Assembly: GCF_002608565.1 (NCBI RefSeq)
Contig: NZ_LIXM01000003.1
Span: 174,710 to 238,709, forward strand
DNA: 64,000 nucleotides
DNA from: Vibrio sp. PID17_43
Lineage (GTDB): Bacteria; Pseudomonadota; Gammaproteobacteria; Enterobacterales; Vibrionaceae
Direction: 5' to 3'
This document shows, piece by piece, positions 37,210 to 46,891 of this stretch (position 1 is its first letter; the number at the start of each line of letters is the position of its first letter). The notes beneath the pieces were generated by a model, which saw only the letters and a list, made by a program, of their open reading frames with translations, had not been told where the DNA came from and did not search any database. The position numbers and the translations under genes were made by a program.

Positions 37210-38130
37210 ATGAATGATTTGTTTACTAAAACCGATTATTCGCTTTACTCCAACTCTATGTCGTTTCTACGTCGACCGTACATCAAAAACCCTGTATCGG
37301 CAGACGCTGACGTTGTCGTGCTTGGCGTTCCTCTGGACATGGCGACTTCTGGTCGCCCTGGTGCTCGTATGGGGCCAGATGCGATCCGTCGTGCGTCAGT
37401 CAACCTTGCTTGGGAAGGCAAGAAGTTCCCATGGGACTTCAACGTATTTGATAAATTGAAAGTGATCGACGCCGGCGACCTTGTGTTCGATTGTGGTGAC
37501 GCAGAGGATTTCACTTACCGTCTAGAAGCAGCGACAAGCGAAATTCTAAAGAGTGGCAAGACCATGCTAGGTTTAGGTGGTGATCACTTCATCACGCTGC
37601 CAATCCTGCGTGCTTACGCGAAGCACCATGGCCAAATGGCACTGATTCACTTCGATGCGCACACTGATACTTACGCAAACGGCAGTTCTTACGACCATGG
37701 CACCATGTTCTACCATGCACCGAAAGAAGGTCTAATTTCTGCAAAGAACTCAGTGCAAATTGGTATTCGTACTGAATATGAGCAACAAGATCACGGTTTC
37801 AATGTCATCAACGCGATGCAGGCAAACGACATGTCAGTAGAAGAGATTCTGGCTGAGGTACGCCGCACGGTTGCTGATAAACCAGTATATGTTACGTTTG
37901 ACATTGACTGTCTTGATCCGGCATTTGCTCCAGGGACAGGCACACCAGTATGTGGTGGCCTAAACTCGGACAAGATACTGAAAATCATTCGTGGTTTTGC
38001 TGGTATGAACATCGTGGGTATGGACGTGGTGGAAGTTTCCCCTCCTTACGACCACAGTGATGTAACCGCTCTAGCGGGCGCGACGATCGCACTAGAACTG
38101 CTATACGCATACGCTTCAGGTCGCGCATAA
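37210..38130 (+). CDS. speB: Agmatinase
   Basis: A 306-residue manganese ureohydrolase that converts agmatine to putrescine and urea. Metal ligand motifs are [23 protein letters not shown] and [34 protein letters not shown] is the typical N-terminal block. The ATG follows the speA stop by one base (TAATATG), so the two are coupled and complete the arginine-to-putrescine pathway. Ends at a terminator. Confidence 0.95.
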   Translation: MNDLFTKTDYSLYSNSMSFLRRPYIKNPVSADADVVVLGVPLDMATSGRPGARMGPDAIRRASVNLAWEGKKFPWDFNVFDKLKVIDAGDLVFDCGDAEDFTYRLEAATSEILKSGKTMLGLGGDHFITLPILRAYAKHHGQMALIHFDAHTDTYANGSSYDHGTMFYHAPKEGLISAKNSVQIGIRTEYEQQDHGFNVINAMQANDMSVEEILAEVRRTVADKPVYVTFDIDCLDPAFAPGTGTPVCGGLNSDKILKIIRGFAGMNIVGMDVVEVSPPYDHSDVTALAGATIALELLYAYASGRA

Positions 38131-38142
38131 CGCATGTATTAC

Positions 38143-38170
38143 AAAGGGGGCTTCGGCTCCTTTTTTTTGT
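38143..38170 (+). terminator. Terminator after speAB
   Basis: AAAGGGGGC and GCTCCTTT flank a TTCG tetraloop (38144-38162), with eight T behind. Confidence 0.85.
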
Positions 38171-38374
38171 CTTGAGCCCTCCTGCAAAAAAAGATTATTT
38201 TTTCTAATCCAAATCATAGATTTTTGTCTTGCTCAACTTCACATTTTTTGATTGCTAAGTCATCACTCAAGCTCTAATATCTCGCGCCTAGAACCCCTAA
38301 TCACTTTTTTACTTGGCACTCTATCATAGAGAGCTATGGTTTTTTACGCCCTGATTTTTTGGAGAGATACGCAA

Positions 38375-39580
38375 ATGTCCGCCTCGTTTCCATTAGCGAA
38401 ACTTACCTTTTTAATCGCAATCCTGACTGCCGTAGGCCAAATGACTCAAACGATGTACGTGCCTTCTATCGGTCATATGGCGGGTGAATTTTTAGTGTCA
38501 GCGTCTTCACTTCAAGCGGTGATGGCGTGTTACCTAATCCCTTATGGTCTATCGCAATTTGTGTACGGTCCACTGTCTGATCGCCTTGGCCGTAAACCGA
38601 TCATCATCGTCGGTTTAATCATCTACATCATCGGTACTTTAGTGGCGTTGTTCGCACACCAGTACGAATGGTTTCTAGCAGGTAGCTTTATCCAAGGCTT
38701 AGGGATCGGCTGTGGCGGCGCGATGTCTCGTACTCTGACTCGCGACTGCTTTGAAGGCGCAGAATTGCACCGTGCAAACAGTTTGATCAGCATGTGTGTA
38801 ATTTTCTCTCCACTTATTGCACCAGTGTTGGGCGGTTACCTAACAGAAGCTTTCGGTTGGCGCTCTAGCTACCTATTCCTTGCTCTATTTGGTATCGCCG
38901 TTGTGATCACCATGATGACAAGCATGATGGAAACATTACCAAAAGAGCGACGCAAATATGAATCCGTTGCAAAGAGCTACAAGTTCGTACTGTCTGACAA
39001 ACGATTCCAAGGTTTCCTATTGGTGCTTGTTGCTACTTTTGCTGGTGTCGCAGTATTTGAAGCTGCGGCTGGTGTGCTACTAGGTGGTGTACTTGGCTTA
39101 CCAGCAACCACAGTAAGCTTGCTGTTTGTATTACCGATCCCGGGTTACTTAGTCGGCGCTGGCTTATCGAGCTACATTGCACAACGTCGCTCTGAGCGCC
39201 GCGCTCTGAATGTAGGTCTAGTGGCTATCCTAGTTGGCTCAGCAGTCGTGTTGATTCCGGGTCTGTTTGGTCTAACGACAGCGTTAACTCTGATTGGCGG
39301 TGCAACCATTTACTTCTTGGGTGCTGGTATTTTGTTCCCGGCAGCGACAACAGGCGCACTCTCACCATTCCCATATCACGCGGGGACGGGTGGTGCGATT
39401 TTGGGTGGTATGCAAAACCTAGGTGCGGGTATTGCGACACTATTCGCGTCGTTTTTCCCGGCTCAAGATCAAATGCCACTTGGTGTCTTGATGATGGCAA
39501 TGTCAATCATCGCAATGCTAGGATTACGCTGGGTGAATCACAAACACGATCACTCGAACGAAATGCCATTGGCAATCTAA
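38375..39580 (+). CDS. emrD: MFS multidrug transporter, EmrD type
   Basis: A 401-residue inner-membrane drug:H+ antiporter with 12 helices of the DHA1 family. Typical blocks are LTAVGQMTQTMYVPSIGHMA, YGPLSDRLGRKPIIIVGL (motif A), RTLTRDCFEGAELHRANSLI and PVLGGYLTEAFGWRSSYLFL (motif C region). EmrD exports amphipathic compounds out of the cytoplasm. The start at 38375 (MSASFPLAK) is chosen for GGAGAGA upstream; a start at 38336 has none. Single gene, ending at a terminator. Confidence 0.9.
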   Translation: MSASFPLAKLTFLIAILTAVGQMTQTMYVPSIGHMAGEFLVSASSLQAVMACYLIPYGLSQFVYGPLSDRLGRKPIIIVGLIIYIIGTLVALFAHQYEWFLAGSFIQGLGIGCGGAMSRTLTRDCFEGAELHRANSLISMCVIFSPLIAPVLGGYLTEAFGWRSSYLFLALFGIAVVITMMTSMMETLPKERRKYESVAKSYKFVLSDKRFQGFLLVLVATFAGVAVFEAAAGVLLGGVLGLPATTVSLLFVLPIPGYLVGAGLSSYIAQRRSERRALNVGLVAILVGSAVVLIPGLFGLTTALTLIGGATIYFLGAGILFPAATTGALSPFPYHAGTGGAILGGMQNLGAGIATLFASFFPAQDQMPLGVLMMAMSIIAMLGLRWVNHKHDHSNEMPLAI

Positions 39581-39601
39581 ATTAGTGACCTCACCTTATT
39601 C

Positions 39602-39636
39602 AAAGGGACATGCTGAAAAGTGTGTCTCTTTTTGTT
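39602..39636 (+). terminator. Terminator after emrD
   Basis: AAAGGGACA (39603-39611) pairs with TGTGTCTCTTT (39621-39631, small bulge), then TTG. Moderately convincing. Confidence 0.6.
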
Positions 39637-39815
39637 GCACGCTTCTTGTCTCCAAGCTCCCATCTGCCAGCTTTAGCATTTAACATCTCCGCTATTCTTT
39701 GCTAAAAAGAGCCGTTGCTTATATACATCACCGGAAGAATACAAACGTACCTTAACTCTCAACAACAAGAGGTGCTGATACTAAAACGAGCAAAGTACAA
39801 AATAGGGATATACAG

Positions 39816-41981
39816 ATGCGTTTCACTTTAACCACATTCGCCGTATCGGTCGCGCTCGTCGCTGGATGCAGCAATCAAGGAATACCAACCATGAACCACC
39901 ACTCCCAATCGCAGCTCATTGCTCAACAAACACAAGCACCCGTTGCGAAGAAAGTTCCTCATGCAATGACAATTCATGGCGATATTCGTGTCGATAACTA
40001 CTACTGGATGCGTGATGATGAGCGTAAAGATCCAGAAATCTTGCAGCATCTTGAGCAAGAGAATCAGTATGCGGAAACAGTTCTAAAGCACACCGAAGCC
40101 TTTCAAGAGCAACTGTTCGAAGAGATCAAAGGCCGTATTGCAAAAGACGACAATTCAGTACCGGTTCGTAAAGGCAGTTACTACTACTCGAATGAAGTCA
40201 CAGGCGACAATGAATACGAAGTGCATCTACGAGCCAAAGATTTTGCTGGCAAAGACAAGCAAGTTATCTTGAATGTCAACGAGCTAGCGAAAGAGCACGA
40301 GTTCTTCAATATCGGCGGTTTATACGTGAGCCCAAATGAAAACATGTTGGCTTATGGCGAAGATACGCTCAGTCGTCGTATTTACACCATCAAGATTAAA
40401 GACCTAACGACAGGTGAATACCTCAACGATGAAATTGAAGGTGCATCAAGCGCGATAGCATGGCAGAACGACAACCAAGCCTTCTACTACATCAAGAAAG
40501 ATCCACAAACACTGCTTGGCTACCAAGTGTACCGCCATGTATTGGGTTCGCCACAAAGCCAAGATGTACTGATCTACGAAGAAACCGATAGCGCCTATTA
40601 CACTTACCTCAGTACAAGTAAGGATAATGAGCAAGTTTATATTTGGCACTCCAGCACTGAAACCAGTGGTGTCTCTCTAATTGATGCAAACGATCCTGAC
40701 GCAAAAGCAGAGCCATTCTACCCGCGTGAACAAGGTATCGAATACAGCATTGCGAAGCTCAATGACTGGTATTACATCTACACGAACTACCAAGCCGTAA
40801 ATTTCCGTCTGATGAAAGTTCATAAAAACGAAATGCATGATCGCGCTAAATGGCAAGATGTCATCGCCGCTGACAATGAGACTCAGCTTGTCGACTTCGA
40901 TTTGTTTGATGATCACTTAGTTTACGAGCAACGCGCGGATGGTCTCTCAACCGTCAAGATTCGTCAGCTTTCAACAGGGAAAGAGTTCCCGCTAACATTC
41001 AACGACACCGCCTTTGCTGCCTATCTCACTGGCAACAACGAACTGGACAATTCCAAGGTTCGCATTTACTACAGTAGCTTAACTACGCCAGGTACTTACT
41101 ATGATTTCGACCTCAATAGCGGAGAGTCAGAGACCATGAAACAAACACCTGTACTGGGCGATTTTAATGCCGATGATTATCAATCCGAGCGTATAATGAT
41201 CACAGCTCGTGATGGAAAGAAAGTACCTGTTTCTCTGGTTTATCGTAAAGATCGGTTCAAGAAAGATGGCACAAATCCTATCTATCAATACGGTTACGGC
41301 TCTTATGGCTCAACCATTGAGCCTACTTTCGGCTCGACTCGCTTAAGTTTGCTCAATCGCGGTTTTGTATACGCCATTGCCCATATTCGTGGTTCTGAAA
41401 TGCTTGGTCGTCCATGGTATGAAGATGGCAAGAAGTTAACCAAGCAAAACACCTTCAACGATTTTATTGATGTGACAAAAGGTTTGGTTGAAGAAGGCTA
41501 TGGTGCAAAAGAGAAAGTTTTTGCGGTAGGAGGCTCCGCCGGAGGCTTGCTTATGGGCGCGATTATCAACCAAGCGCCAGAGTTATATCGTGGTATTGGT
41601 GCTCACGTACCATTCGTAGACGTGGTTACGACAATGCTGGATGAATCCATCCCTCTAACCACCAACGAGTACGATGAGTGGGGCAATCCAAACGATAAAG
41701 CCTACTACGACTACATGCTTGATTATTCGCCATACGATAATATAAAAGCGCAACATTACCCGAACATGCTTGTGACAACAGGATTGCACGACTCGCAGGT
41801 TCAATATTTTGAGCCAATGAAGTGGGTAGCCAAACTGCGTGAGATGAAAACAGACAGCAACGTCCTAATCTTCAAAACCGATATGGAGGCAGGTCATGGC
41901 GGTGCCTCTGGTCGATTCAAGCGACTAAAAGAAGATGCCTTAGAATATGCCTTCTTCCTAGATCTGCTAGAAGCCAAGTAA
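39816..41981 (+). CDS. S9 family peptidase (oligopeptidase B/prolyl oligopeptidase type), lipoprotein
   Basis: A 721-residue serine peptidase. The N-terminus TLTTFAVSVALVAGCSNQG has a lipobox (VAGC), so the protein is probably anchored in the outer membrane or periplasmic face, unlike cytosolic E. coli PtrB. A beta-propeller domain (DNYYWMRDDERKDPEIL onward) precedes the alpha/beta hydrolase domain with VFAVGGSAGGLLMGAI (nucleophile Ser), TGLHDSQVQYFEP (Asp) and EAGHGGASGR (His). It cleaves peptides after basic or prolyl residues. Single gene with its own terminator. Confidence 0.92.
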   Translation: MRFTLTTFAVSVALVAGCSNQGIPTMNHHSQSQLIAQQTQAPVAKKVPHAMTIHGDIRVDNYYWMRDDERKDPEILQHLEQENQYAETVLKHTEAFQEQLFEEIKGRIAKDDNSVPVRKGSYYYSNEVTGDNEYEVHLRAKDFAGKDKQVILNVNELAKEHEFFNIGGLYVSPNENMLAYGEDTLSRRIYTIKIKDLTTGEYLNDEIEGASSAIAWQNDNQAFYYIKKDPQTLLGYQVYRHVLGSPQSQDVLIYEETDSAYYTYLSTSKDNEQVYIWHSSTETSGVSLIDANDPDAKAEPFYPREQGIEYSIAKLNDWYYIYTNYQAVNFRLMKVHKNEMHDRAKWQDVIAADNETQLVDFDLFDDHLVYEQRADGLSTVKIRQLSTGKEFPLTFNDTAFAAYLTGNNELDNSKVRIYYSSLTTPGTYYDFDLNSGESETMKQTPVLGDFNADDYQSERIMITARDGKKVPVSLVYRKDRFKKDGTNPIYQYGYGSYGSTIEPTFGSTRLSLLNRGFVYAIAHIRGSEMLGRPWYEDGKKLTKQNTFNDFIDVTKGLVEEGYGAKEKVFAVGGSAGGLLMGAIINQAPELYRGIGAHVPFVDVVTTMLDESIPLTTNEYDEWGNPNDKAYYDYMLDYSPYDNIKAQHYPNMLVTTGLHDSQVQYFEPMKWVAKLREMKTDSNVLIFKTDMEAGHGGASGRFKRLKEDALEYAFFLDLLEAK

Positions 41982-42004
41982 ACGTTCATCTAATTCCGAA
42001 ATAA

Positions 42005-42030
42005 TGCCCGCAACTTGCGGGTATTTTTAC
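42005..42030 (+). terminator. Terminator after the S9 peptidase gene
   Basis: CCCGCAA (42007-42013) pairs with TTGCGGG (42015-42021) and is followed by TATTTTTAC. The loop is a single base as drawn, so the stem is probably opened by two pairs. Confidence 0.75.
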
Positions 42031-42077
42031 GCATTCTCTTTGAGTCTAAGCGATGACTCTCCTCCACAAGAAAATGC

Positions 42078-42111
42078 AAAAGAATAACGCCTACTCATAG
42101 CGAGTAGGCGT
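42078..42111 (-). terminator. Terminator of the porin gene
   Basis: ACGCCTACTC (42087-42096) pairs with GAGTAGGCGT (42102-42111); on the minus strand it is followed by TATTCTTTTGC. Confidence 0.85.
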
Positions 42112-42154
42112 CAATACAATAAATGTGTTTAGGCAGAAGAAACGGTTCTATTTA

Positions 42155-43225
42155 TTAGAAGTAGTAACGAGCGCCGATTGTCCACCAATCGTTCTTTTTG
42201 TTACCAATATCGTTGCCTAGGTCAAACTGGTAGCCAGCAAACGTATAGAAAGCGGATGTCACAGCGTATTCAGCTTGAATCGCCGACTCGCTGTAAAGCG
42301 TCTTACTCGCTTTGTCGTCTTCTACCGACTCGTAGTTCACACTGAATGTCCAGTCGTTGACGCCGTACGCCAATAGACCGTCAAGTTGAACGGTTTTCGC
42401 GTATGTCGTTCCATCGTAAGTGAAGAAATGATCATTCATACCGTATACGATGGCTGCATACAGACCTGAACCGTATTCACCGTAGTTAGCAGAAATCACA
42501 TGAGACGTCGCCGACTCTGATTTAGTACCAACCTTTACATCACCGCCGCTGTATGTGTAGCCTAGACCAAAACCTGCTAGCTCTGTGCCCAGTGCAATTT
42601 GGCCACGATCATCATATACTGTTTTTGTTGTTTTTTCGTACACTACACATTTTACATCACAATCTTCGACAACTTTTTCTAAAGTTGTACTTTCTTGTGT
42701 TTGCTTACCTTGCCAGCCCACAGCTAAGCCTAAACCAAAACCGTCGCCAAACTCATAAGCATTACTGTAGCTCAGCATTTTATTCGCACGACCTGTACCT
42801 AAATTACCGTGATTGTAGTACAAGAAGTCATTGGCAAACGCGATTGGCATATCCGCTACGCCTGCTACATCGTAGTAAGGTGACCACTGAGTACCTGCTA
42901 CTACACGACCAAGTTCTGCGTACGTCGCACCAATGTAACCTAAACGAGTAGTGAATGAAGTATCGCCACCGTCTAGGTAGTTTAGAGCCCACTCACCTTT
43001 TGCATCGACTGTTACGCCGTTACCAATGTCTTGCTTACCAACGACATTGATGCGTGGAGACACTTGGTGTATGCCTACATTGTCTTCAAAGTATTCACCA
43101 ATACCCACATCAACGTAACCACCGATAGACATTGACGTGCCATCGCTGTTATAGATTTCTGCTGCGAGAGTCTGTGTACCACATGCTAGTGCCGCCACTG
43201 CAACGGCTAGAGTTTTCATTTTCAT
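42155..43225 (-). CDS. Outer-membrane general porin
   Basis: A 356-residue trimeric-type porin of the gram-negative porin family as found in Vibrio. Residues 1-22 are a signal peptide (LAVAVAALACGTQTLAA); the mature part alternates beta strands (SMSIGGYVDVGIGEYF, YAELGRVVAGTQWSPYYDVA, LGTGRANKMLSYSNAYEFG) and ends in ARYYF with the C-terminal Phe needed for assembly. A loop near residue 195-205 (EDCDVKC) holds two cysteines, uncommon in porins. Start at 43225 (MKMKTL) is preferred; three codons more are possible. Transcribed alone, with the iron operon ending upstream on the same strand. Confidence 0.9.
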   Translation of the reverse strand: MKMKTLAVAVAALACGTQTLAAEIYNSDGTSMSIGGYVDVGIGEYFEDNVGIHQVSPRINVVGKQDIGNGVTVDAKGEWALNYLDGGDTSFTTRLGYIGATYAELGRVVAGTQWSPYYDVAGVADMPIAFANDFLYYNHGNLGTGRANKMLSYSNAYEFGDGFGLGLAVGWQGKQTQESTTLEKVVEDCDVKCVVYEKTTKTVYDDRGQIALGTELAGFGLGYTYSGGDVKVGTKSESATSHVISANYGEYGSGLYAAIVYGMNDHFFTYDGTTYAKTVQLDGLLAYGVNDWTFSVNYESVEDDKASKTLYSESAIQAEYAVTSAFYTFAGYQFDLGNDIGNKKNDWWTIGARYYF

Positions 43226-43440
43226 TGTTAACATCCATATAGTTGTTTGTACCGGTTCGCCCCGACAGCAAGAAATTAGACATCAATCGCAACGAACAGG
43301 TAACAAGGTAGTAATGAAACACAGCTGAAACAAATGCTTTCCCCCTAAACCACCTACATTTCTGGTTATTATTTAACCTAAATCACAATAAAAAAGGGAA
43401 CTTTTCATTCCACTTCATAATTTGTGTGGTATTTACCGTG

Positions 43441-44310
43441 TCACAATCGCCAACGTGCGAGTGGCTTCTCAATTTTGATACTTTTACTGCCCATACGATC
43501 AATAGAGTCAACTTGCAGTATTCTGTGCGGTGAAACCAGAGCCTTTAGCATATTTGACGGTCGTCTACTCGTCACGATCCTTAGTGTTTTATCCTGTTCA
43601 AATTGAGCTTTTAAAGAATGTTTATCTGCCTCTGACCACTCCAACTCTGGTTTGAATTGACGACCAGCAACAAACAGTTGATTGCCTGACGCAAAGTCTT
43701 CCAACGATTCATCGAGTAATATGACTGAATCCATTTCCATTTCAAAGATCGCTTCTTGCTGCTGGTTAATCAGTTCACGCATTTTTAGCATGAGACCCTG
43801 ATGGTTTTTCTCAATCGCCTCTTGGTGCTCAGGGTAAATTTTTTGCAGATCCTCTCCGACAATCGATGCCATTCGAATCAAGTTAACCGAGTTCAACCAC
43901 GCGTACTTCGACGTTTTACCCTTATCAAGAGTCAATACGGCAACACCTTGAGCACGAGGAGAAATCGCTTGCGATGCATCAATTTCAATCAATCGAATAT
44001 TACCTTGTCTTGCATAGACATAAGTCGGGTCTTGGTGCCAAATTGCCCCTAGAGTAATCGCCACCGTTGCCGACTTACCCGCTTCAATCACTTGCTCTTG
44101 ACCTTGATTCGCAAACCAGTTAGCGACACGCTCAATACCATAACGTTTAGGTGGTAAATACGTCGTTTCAATACCCGTTCCTTGCATCAACTGCTGTGAA
44201 ATCATGTAGGTAACCGGCGTGCTGGTTAAGATATCTTTAGCAAACGTAAATGGTGTCAATGTGCTCATCACCACCAAACTCAAGCTCATCTTTATTTTTT
44301 TTGTATTCAT
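43441..44310 (-). CDS. Periplasmic binding protein of the metal ABC system (FpvF-like)
   Basis: A 289-residue exported protein: signal peptide in residues 1-24 (LSLVVMSTLTPFTFA), then a two-lobed binding-protein fold with VTYMISQQLMQGTGIETTYL, SVNLIRMASIVGEDLQKIYP and a C-terminal VTSRRPSNMLKALV. It is only distantly like TroA/ZnuA proteins and lacks their histidine-rich loop. It closes the nine-gene operon in the position held by fpvF in Pseudomonas aeruginosa, where FpvC and FpvF are the two periplasmic proteins of the iron-uptake ABC transporter. Function is by synteny: binding iron or the siderophore during release. Confidence 0.7.
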   Translation of the reverse strand: MNTKKIKMSLSLVVMSTLTPFTFAKDILTSTPVTYMISQQLMQGTGIETTYLPPKRYGIERVANWFANQGQEQVIEAGKSATVAITLGAIWHQDPTYVYARQGNIRLIEIDASQAISPRAQGVAVLTLDKGKTSKYAWLNSVNLIRMASIVGEDLQKIYPEHQEAIEKNHQGLMLKMRELINQQQEAIFEMEMDSVILLDESLEDFASGNQLFVAGRQFKPELEWSEADKHSLKAQFEQDKTLRIVTSRRPSNMLKALVSPHRILQVDSIDRMGSKSIKIEKPLARWRL

Positions 44311-44332
44311 ATTCTATTATTCGGATTAAGGA

Positions 44333-45208
44333 TCACGCGTTATTCATGATTCGGTAAATCGTCGCGGCTAGGAAGAACGCTGCCGAGACAATAATGATTG
44401 ATGCACCTGACGGAATAGGAAGTTCAAACTCCATAGGAAGAACGGCACCAATCAGGCAAGCGACGGTGGCCAACAATGATGAAAGCAGAACGAAACTACC
44501 CATTCGCTTAGTCAGCAACCTTGCCGTCGCGCCAGGGATCAATAAGAGTGCCCCCACGAGCACCGCACCAATGATCTTTACCGCCGCAATCGTCACCAGA
44601 GTGATCATCATGACAAACAAATAATCATAAAAACTGGTATTGAAGCCTCGCACACGCGCGATGTCCGGGCTGATGCAGGTGAGTAAAACTCGGTTAAATG
44701 TCGGGATCAATAGTAGAAGGATAATCAAACAGCTCACCGCCAGAATCGTGATGTCTCTGTCTGTTACCGTGAGAATTGAGCCAAACAACACGTTCTCGAG
44801 CATATGAATGTTGATCTTACGAGCCACGTACATCAGCAATGCCGCACCGACGGCCAAAGCCAATGCGAGAAAAACCCCAACAAGTGTATCGTAAGGAACA
44901 TTGGTTCGATTACGCACAAAATGCAGCAATAGTGCGAATATCATGCAGAAACTGAACAACCCAATAAACGGATTTTCCGGTGGCTCTCCAAGTAAAACGC
45001 CGATGGCAATGCCTGTCAGTGCTGCGTGACCTACCGCTTCAGAAAAAAATGCTAAACGCTTGGCAATGACTAATGTTCCGAGCCCACCTAACAGCGGACC
45101 TAGAATTAACGCAGCAACAATCGCATTAACCATAAAGGCGTAAGCGAAGCTTTCACTTAACCAGCCAGCTTCTACGCCACGAAGTGCGAGTTGTCTTAAC
45201 CACTCCAT
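44333..45208 (-). CDS. Metal ABC transporter permease (FpvE/ZnuB-like)
   Basis: A 291-residue inner-membrane permease of the ABC-3 family with eight or nine helices. Family landmarks: AYAFMVNAIVAALILGPLLG, AVGHAALTGIAIGVLLG, the LENVLFGSIL cytoplasmic loop, GFNTSFYDYLF and KIIGAVLVGALLLIPGATAR. Members move Zn2+, Mn2+ or Fe2+. It follows the ATPase gene with a one-base overlap and precedes the second binding protein gene by 22 bp. In context, Fe2+ released from a siderophore is the likely cargo. Confidence 0.88.
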   Translation of the reverse strand: MEWLRQLALRGVEAGWLSESFAYAFMVNAIVAALILGPLLGGLGTLVIAKRLAFFSEAVGHAALTGIAIGVLLGEPPENPFIGLFSFCMIFALLLHFVRNRTNVPYDTLVGVFLALALAVGAALLMYVARKINIHMLENVLFGSILTVTDRDITILAVSCLIILLLLIPTFNRVLLTCISPDIARVRGFNTSFYDYLFVMMITLVTIAAVKIIGAVLVGALLLIPGATARLLTKRMGSFVLLSSLLATVACLIGAVLPMEFELPIPSGASIIIVSAAFFLAATIYRIMNNA

Positions 45209-45942
45209 TATGCGGCCTCCACTTTTGCTGTGTAATGCTTAAATAGAGATTCAATACGCTCTGGACTTAGCACTTCTAAATGATGTCCTGAAGCCACAAT
45301 TTGGCGATTCACTACGTGTACTTGTGCATTTAAACGGCGCACCGCTGTGACATCGTGATGAACCGCTAATACTGTTTTTCCTTCTGCCACCACTTCAAGA
45401 ATCAAACTTTCTAAATAACGAACCCCTTGCTCGTCCATGCCTGTTGTTGGCTCATCTAACACGAGTAGGCTTGGATCATTTAATAACGCCTGCGCAAATA
45501 ACACGCGTTGTTGCTCACCGCCGGACAATTGCCCCATTCGACGATCACTGCGGGCAGCCATACCCACACGATCTAGTTGAGCTAGCGCTTGTTGAGTTTG
45601 TTTGGTTTTTCTTCGCCAAAACAGAGGTACGCGTGTTTGGTTAAGCAACACAAAATCCATCACTGTCAGAGGTAAACTTGCCTCAAACATCGCCTTTTGT
45701 GGTACGTAGCCAATTTTGCCTAATTGCTGGTTTTGCTTAAGGTTTGGCCAATGCATCGAGATATCCCCCGTAAATGGGGTTAAGCCCAACACAGAACGTA
45801 ACAGCGACGTTTTTCCGCCACCATTTGGTCCCATGATCACGTGGCATTGACCCGCCTCAAATTGAGTTTGGATATTTTGAAGAATAAGGTTACCGCCGTA
45901 CTGCAAGCTCACCCCATCGATTGAAATAGACGGACCGAGCAT
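45208..45942 (-). CDS. Metal ABC transporter ATP-binding protein (FpvD/ZnuC-like)
   Basis: A 244-residue ATPase with Walker A GPNGGGKTSLLR, a Q loop at IGYVPQKAM, the ABC signature QLSGGEQQRVLFAQALL, Walker B LLVLDEPT and H loop AVHHD. It powers the ABC-3 permease encoded immediately downstream (one-base overlap), and its start overlaps the end of the binding-protein gene, so the three are tightly coupled. Confidence 0.92.
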   Translation of the reverse strand: MLGPSISIDGVSLQYGGNLILQNIQTQFEAGQCHVIMGPNGGGKTSLLRSVLGLTPFTGDISMHWPNLKQNQQLGKIGYVPQKAMFEASLPLTVMDFVLLNQTRVPLFWRRKTKQTQQALAQLDRVGMAARSDRRMGQLSGGEQQRVLFAQALLNDPSLLVLDEPTTGMDEQGVRYLESLILEVVAEGKTVLAVHHDVTAVRRLNAQVHVVNRQIVASGHHLEVLSPERIESLFKHYTAKVEAA

Positions 45943-46880
45943 CAGGCTTTCTCCTGCTCGTGCTTACTTGCTACAAACTTCATCGCGTCGATTAGCGTCG
46001 CCACGTTGTTACGCATTTCAACTTCAACTTTATCTGCTTCATATTCCCCATGCGTCATGTGCGAAAAGCGATAAAGCTGAACACCTGTCGCTTCTTCAAT
46101 CGTATCGACAAAGCGGTTAGGCATGTTCAGTTCGTAAAACAGCACATCGATGCCAGATTGACGGATCTTCTCGATGGTTCCTTGCAGTTGGCTCGCACTT
46201 GGCTCAACGCCATGAGCAGGTTCAATCACGGCAGCCACATCGACACCAAACTCTTGCAAGATATAACCATAGGCATTATGCGTCGTTGCTACTTTCATCC
46301 CAGCGGTATTCAATTGGCCTAAAGACAACATGGCGTCACGCTTTAACAAACGAAATGTTTTGGCGTAGTTACGCGCATTCTTTCGGTAGTAAACTGCATT
46401 GTCAGGATCGAGCTTGCTCAGTTCACTCGCAATGGTGTACACCTTTTGAATCGTGGTCGATAGGCCAACAAAAGTATGCGGGTTAACCGCGCCTTTGCCC
46501 ACCGATTGCCCCATCGCAGGCAATAAAGGCACTTCTTCGTTCGCTTCAATCACGACAAGATCATTTCGCTGGGCCGCCTGAATCACTTTCAGCGCAAAAT
46601 CATCATGACCAATGCCATTTACCACGATGACATCCATTTGATTTAAGCGCTTTAGGTCATTCGGCTGTGGTAAATAGTTGTGTGGGTTAAACCCCGCATC
46701 CACCAGCGGAAGAATTTCCGCTTTATCCCCTACCACAGCTTTAACGTAACTGTAATAAGGCTGCAGAGTGATACCAATAGTTAGCTTATCTGCAGCGATG
46801 CTCGAAGCAGAGACCGCAAGCAACACACTTACGGCCATAATACGGCGTAATAGAACACGTTTTATCATCGTTATTTTCAT
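45942..46880 (-). CDS. Metal-binding periplasmic protein of the ABC system (FpvC/ZnuA-like)
   Basis: A 312-residue exported solute-binding protein of cluster A-I. A signal peptide covers about residues 1-29 (RIMAVSVLLAVSASSIAA). Histidines that bind metal appear in DAGFNPHNYLPQPNDLKRL, KGAVNPHTFVGLS and ATTHNAYGYILQEFG, with an acidic ligand expected near VLFYELNMPN. The zinc-specific His/Asp-rich loop of ZnuA is missing, which speaks for Fe or Mn rather than Zn. Position matches FpvC of the Pseudomonas module. Start at 46880; an alternative Met lies four codons in. Confidence 0.88.
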   Translation of the reverse strand: MKITMIKRVLLRRIMAVSVLLAVSASSIAADKLTIGITLQPYYSYVKAVVGDKAEILPLVDAGFNPHNYLPQPNDLKRLNQMDVIVVNGIGHDDFALKVIQAAQRNDLVVIEANEEVPLLPAMGQSVGKGAVNPHTFVGLSTTIQKVYTIASELSKLDPDNAVYYRKNARNYAKTFRLLKRDAMLSLGQLNTAGMKVATTHNAYGYILQEFGVDVAAVIEPAHGVEPSASQLQGTIEKIRQSGIDVLFYELNMPNRFVDTIEEATGVQLYRFSHMTHGEYEADKVEVEMRNNVATLIDAMKFVASKHEQEKA

Positions 46881-46891
46881 TTATGTTGAAC

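Noticed and set aside
45208..46880. Simple zinc uptake system znuABC
   Set aside because: The binding protein lacks the His/Asp-rich loop, the promoter has a Fur-type box, and the surrounding PepSY, DUF2271 and DUF4198 genes do not belong to znu operons.
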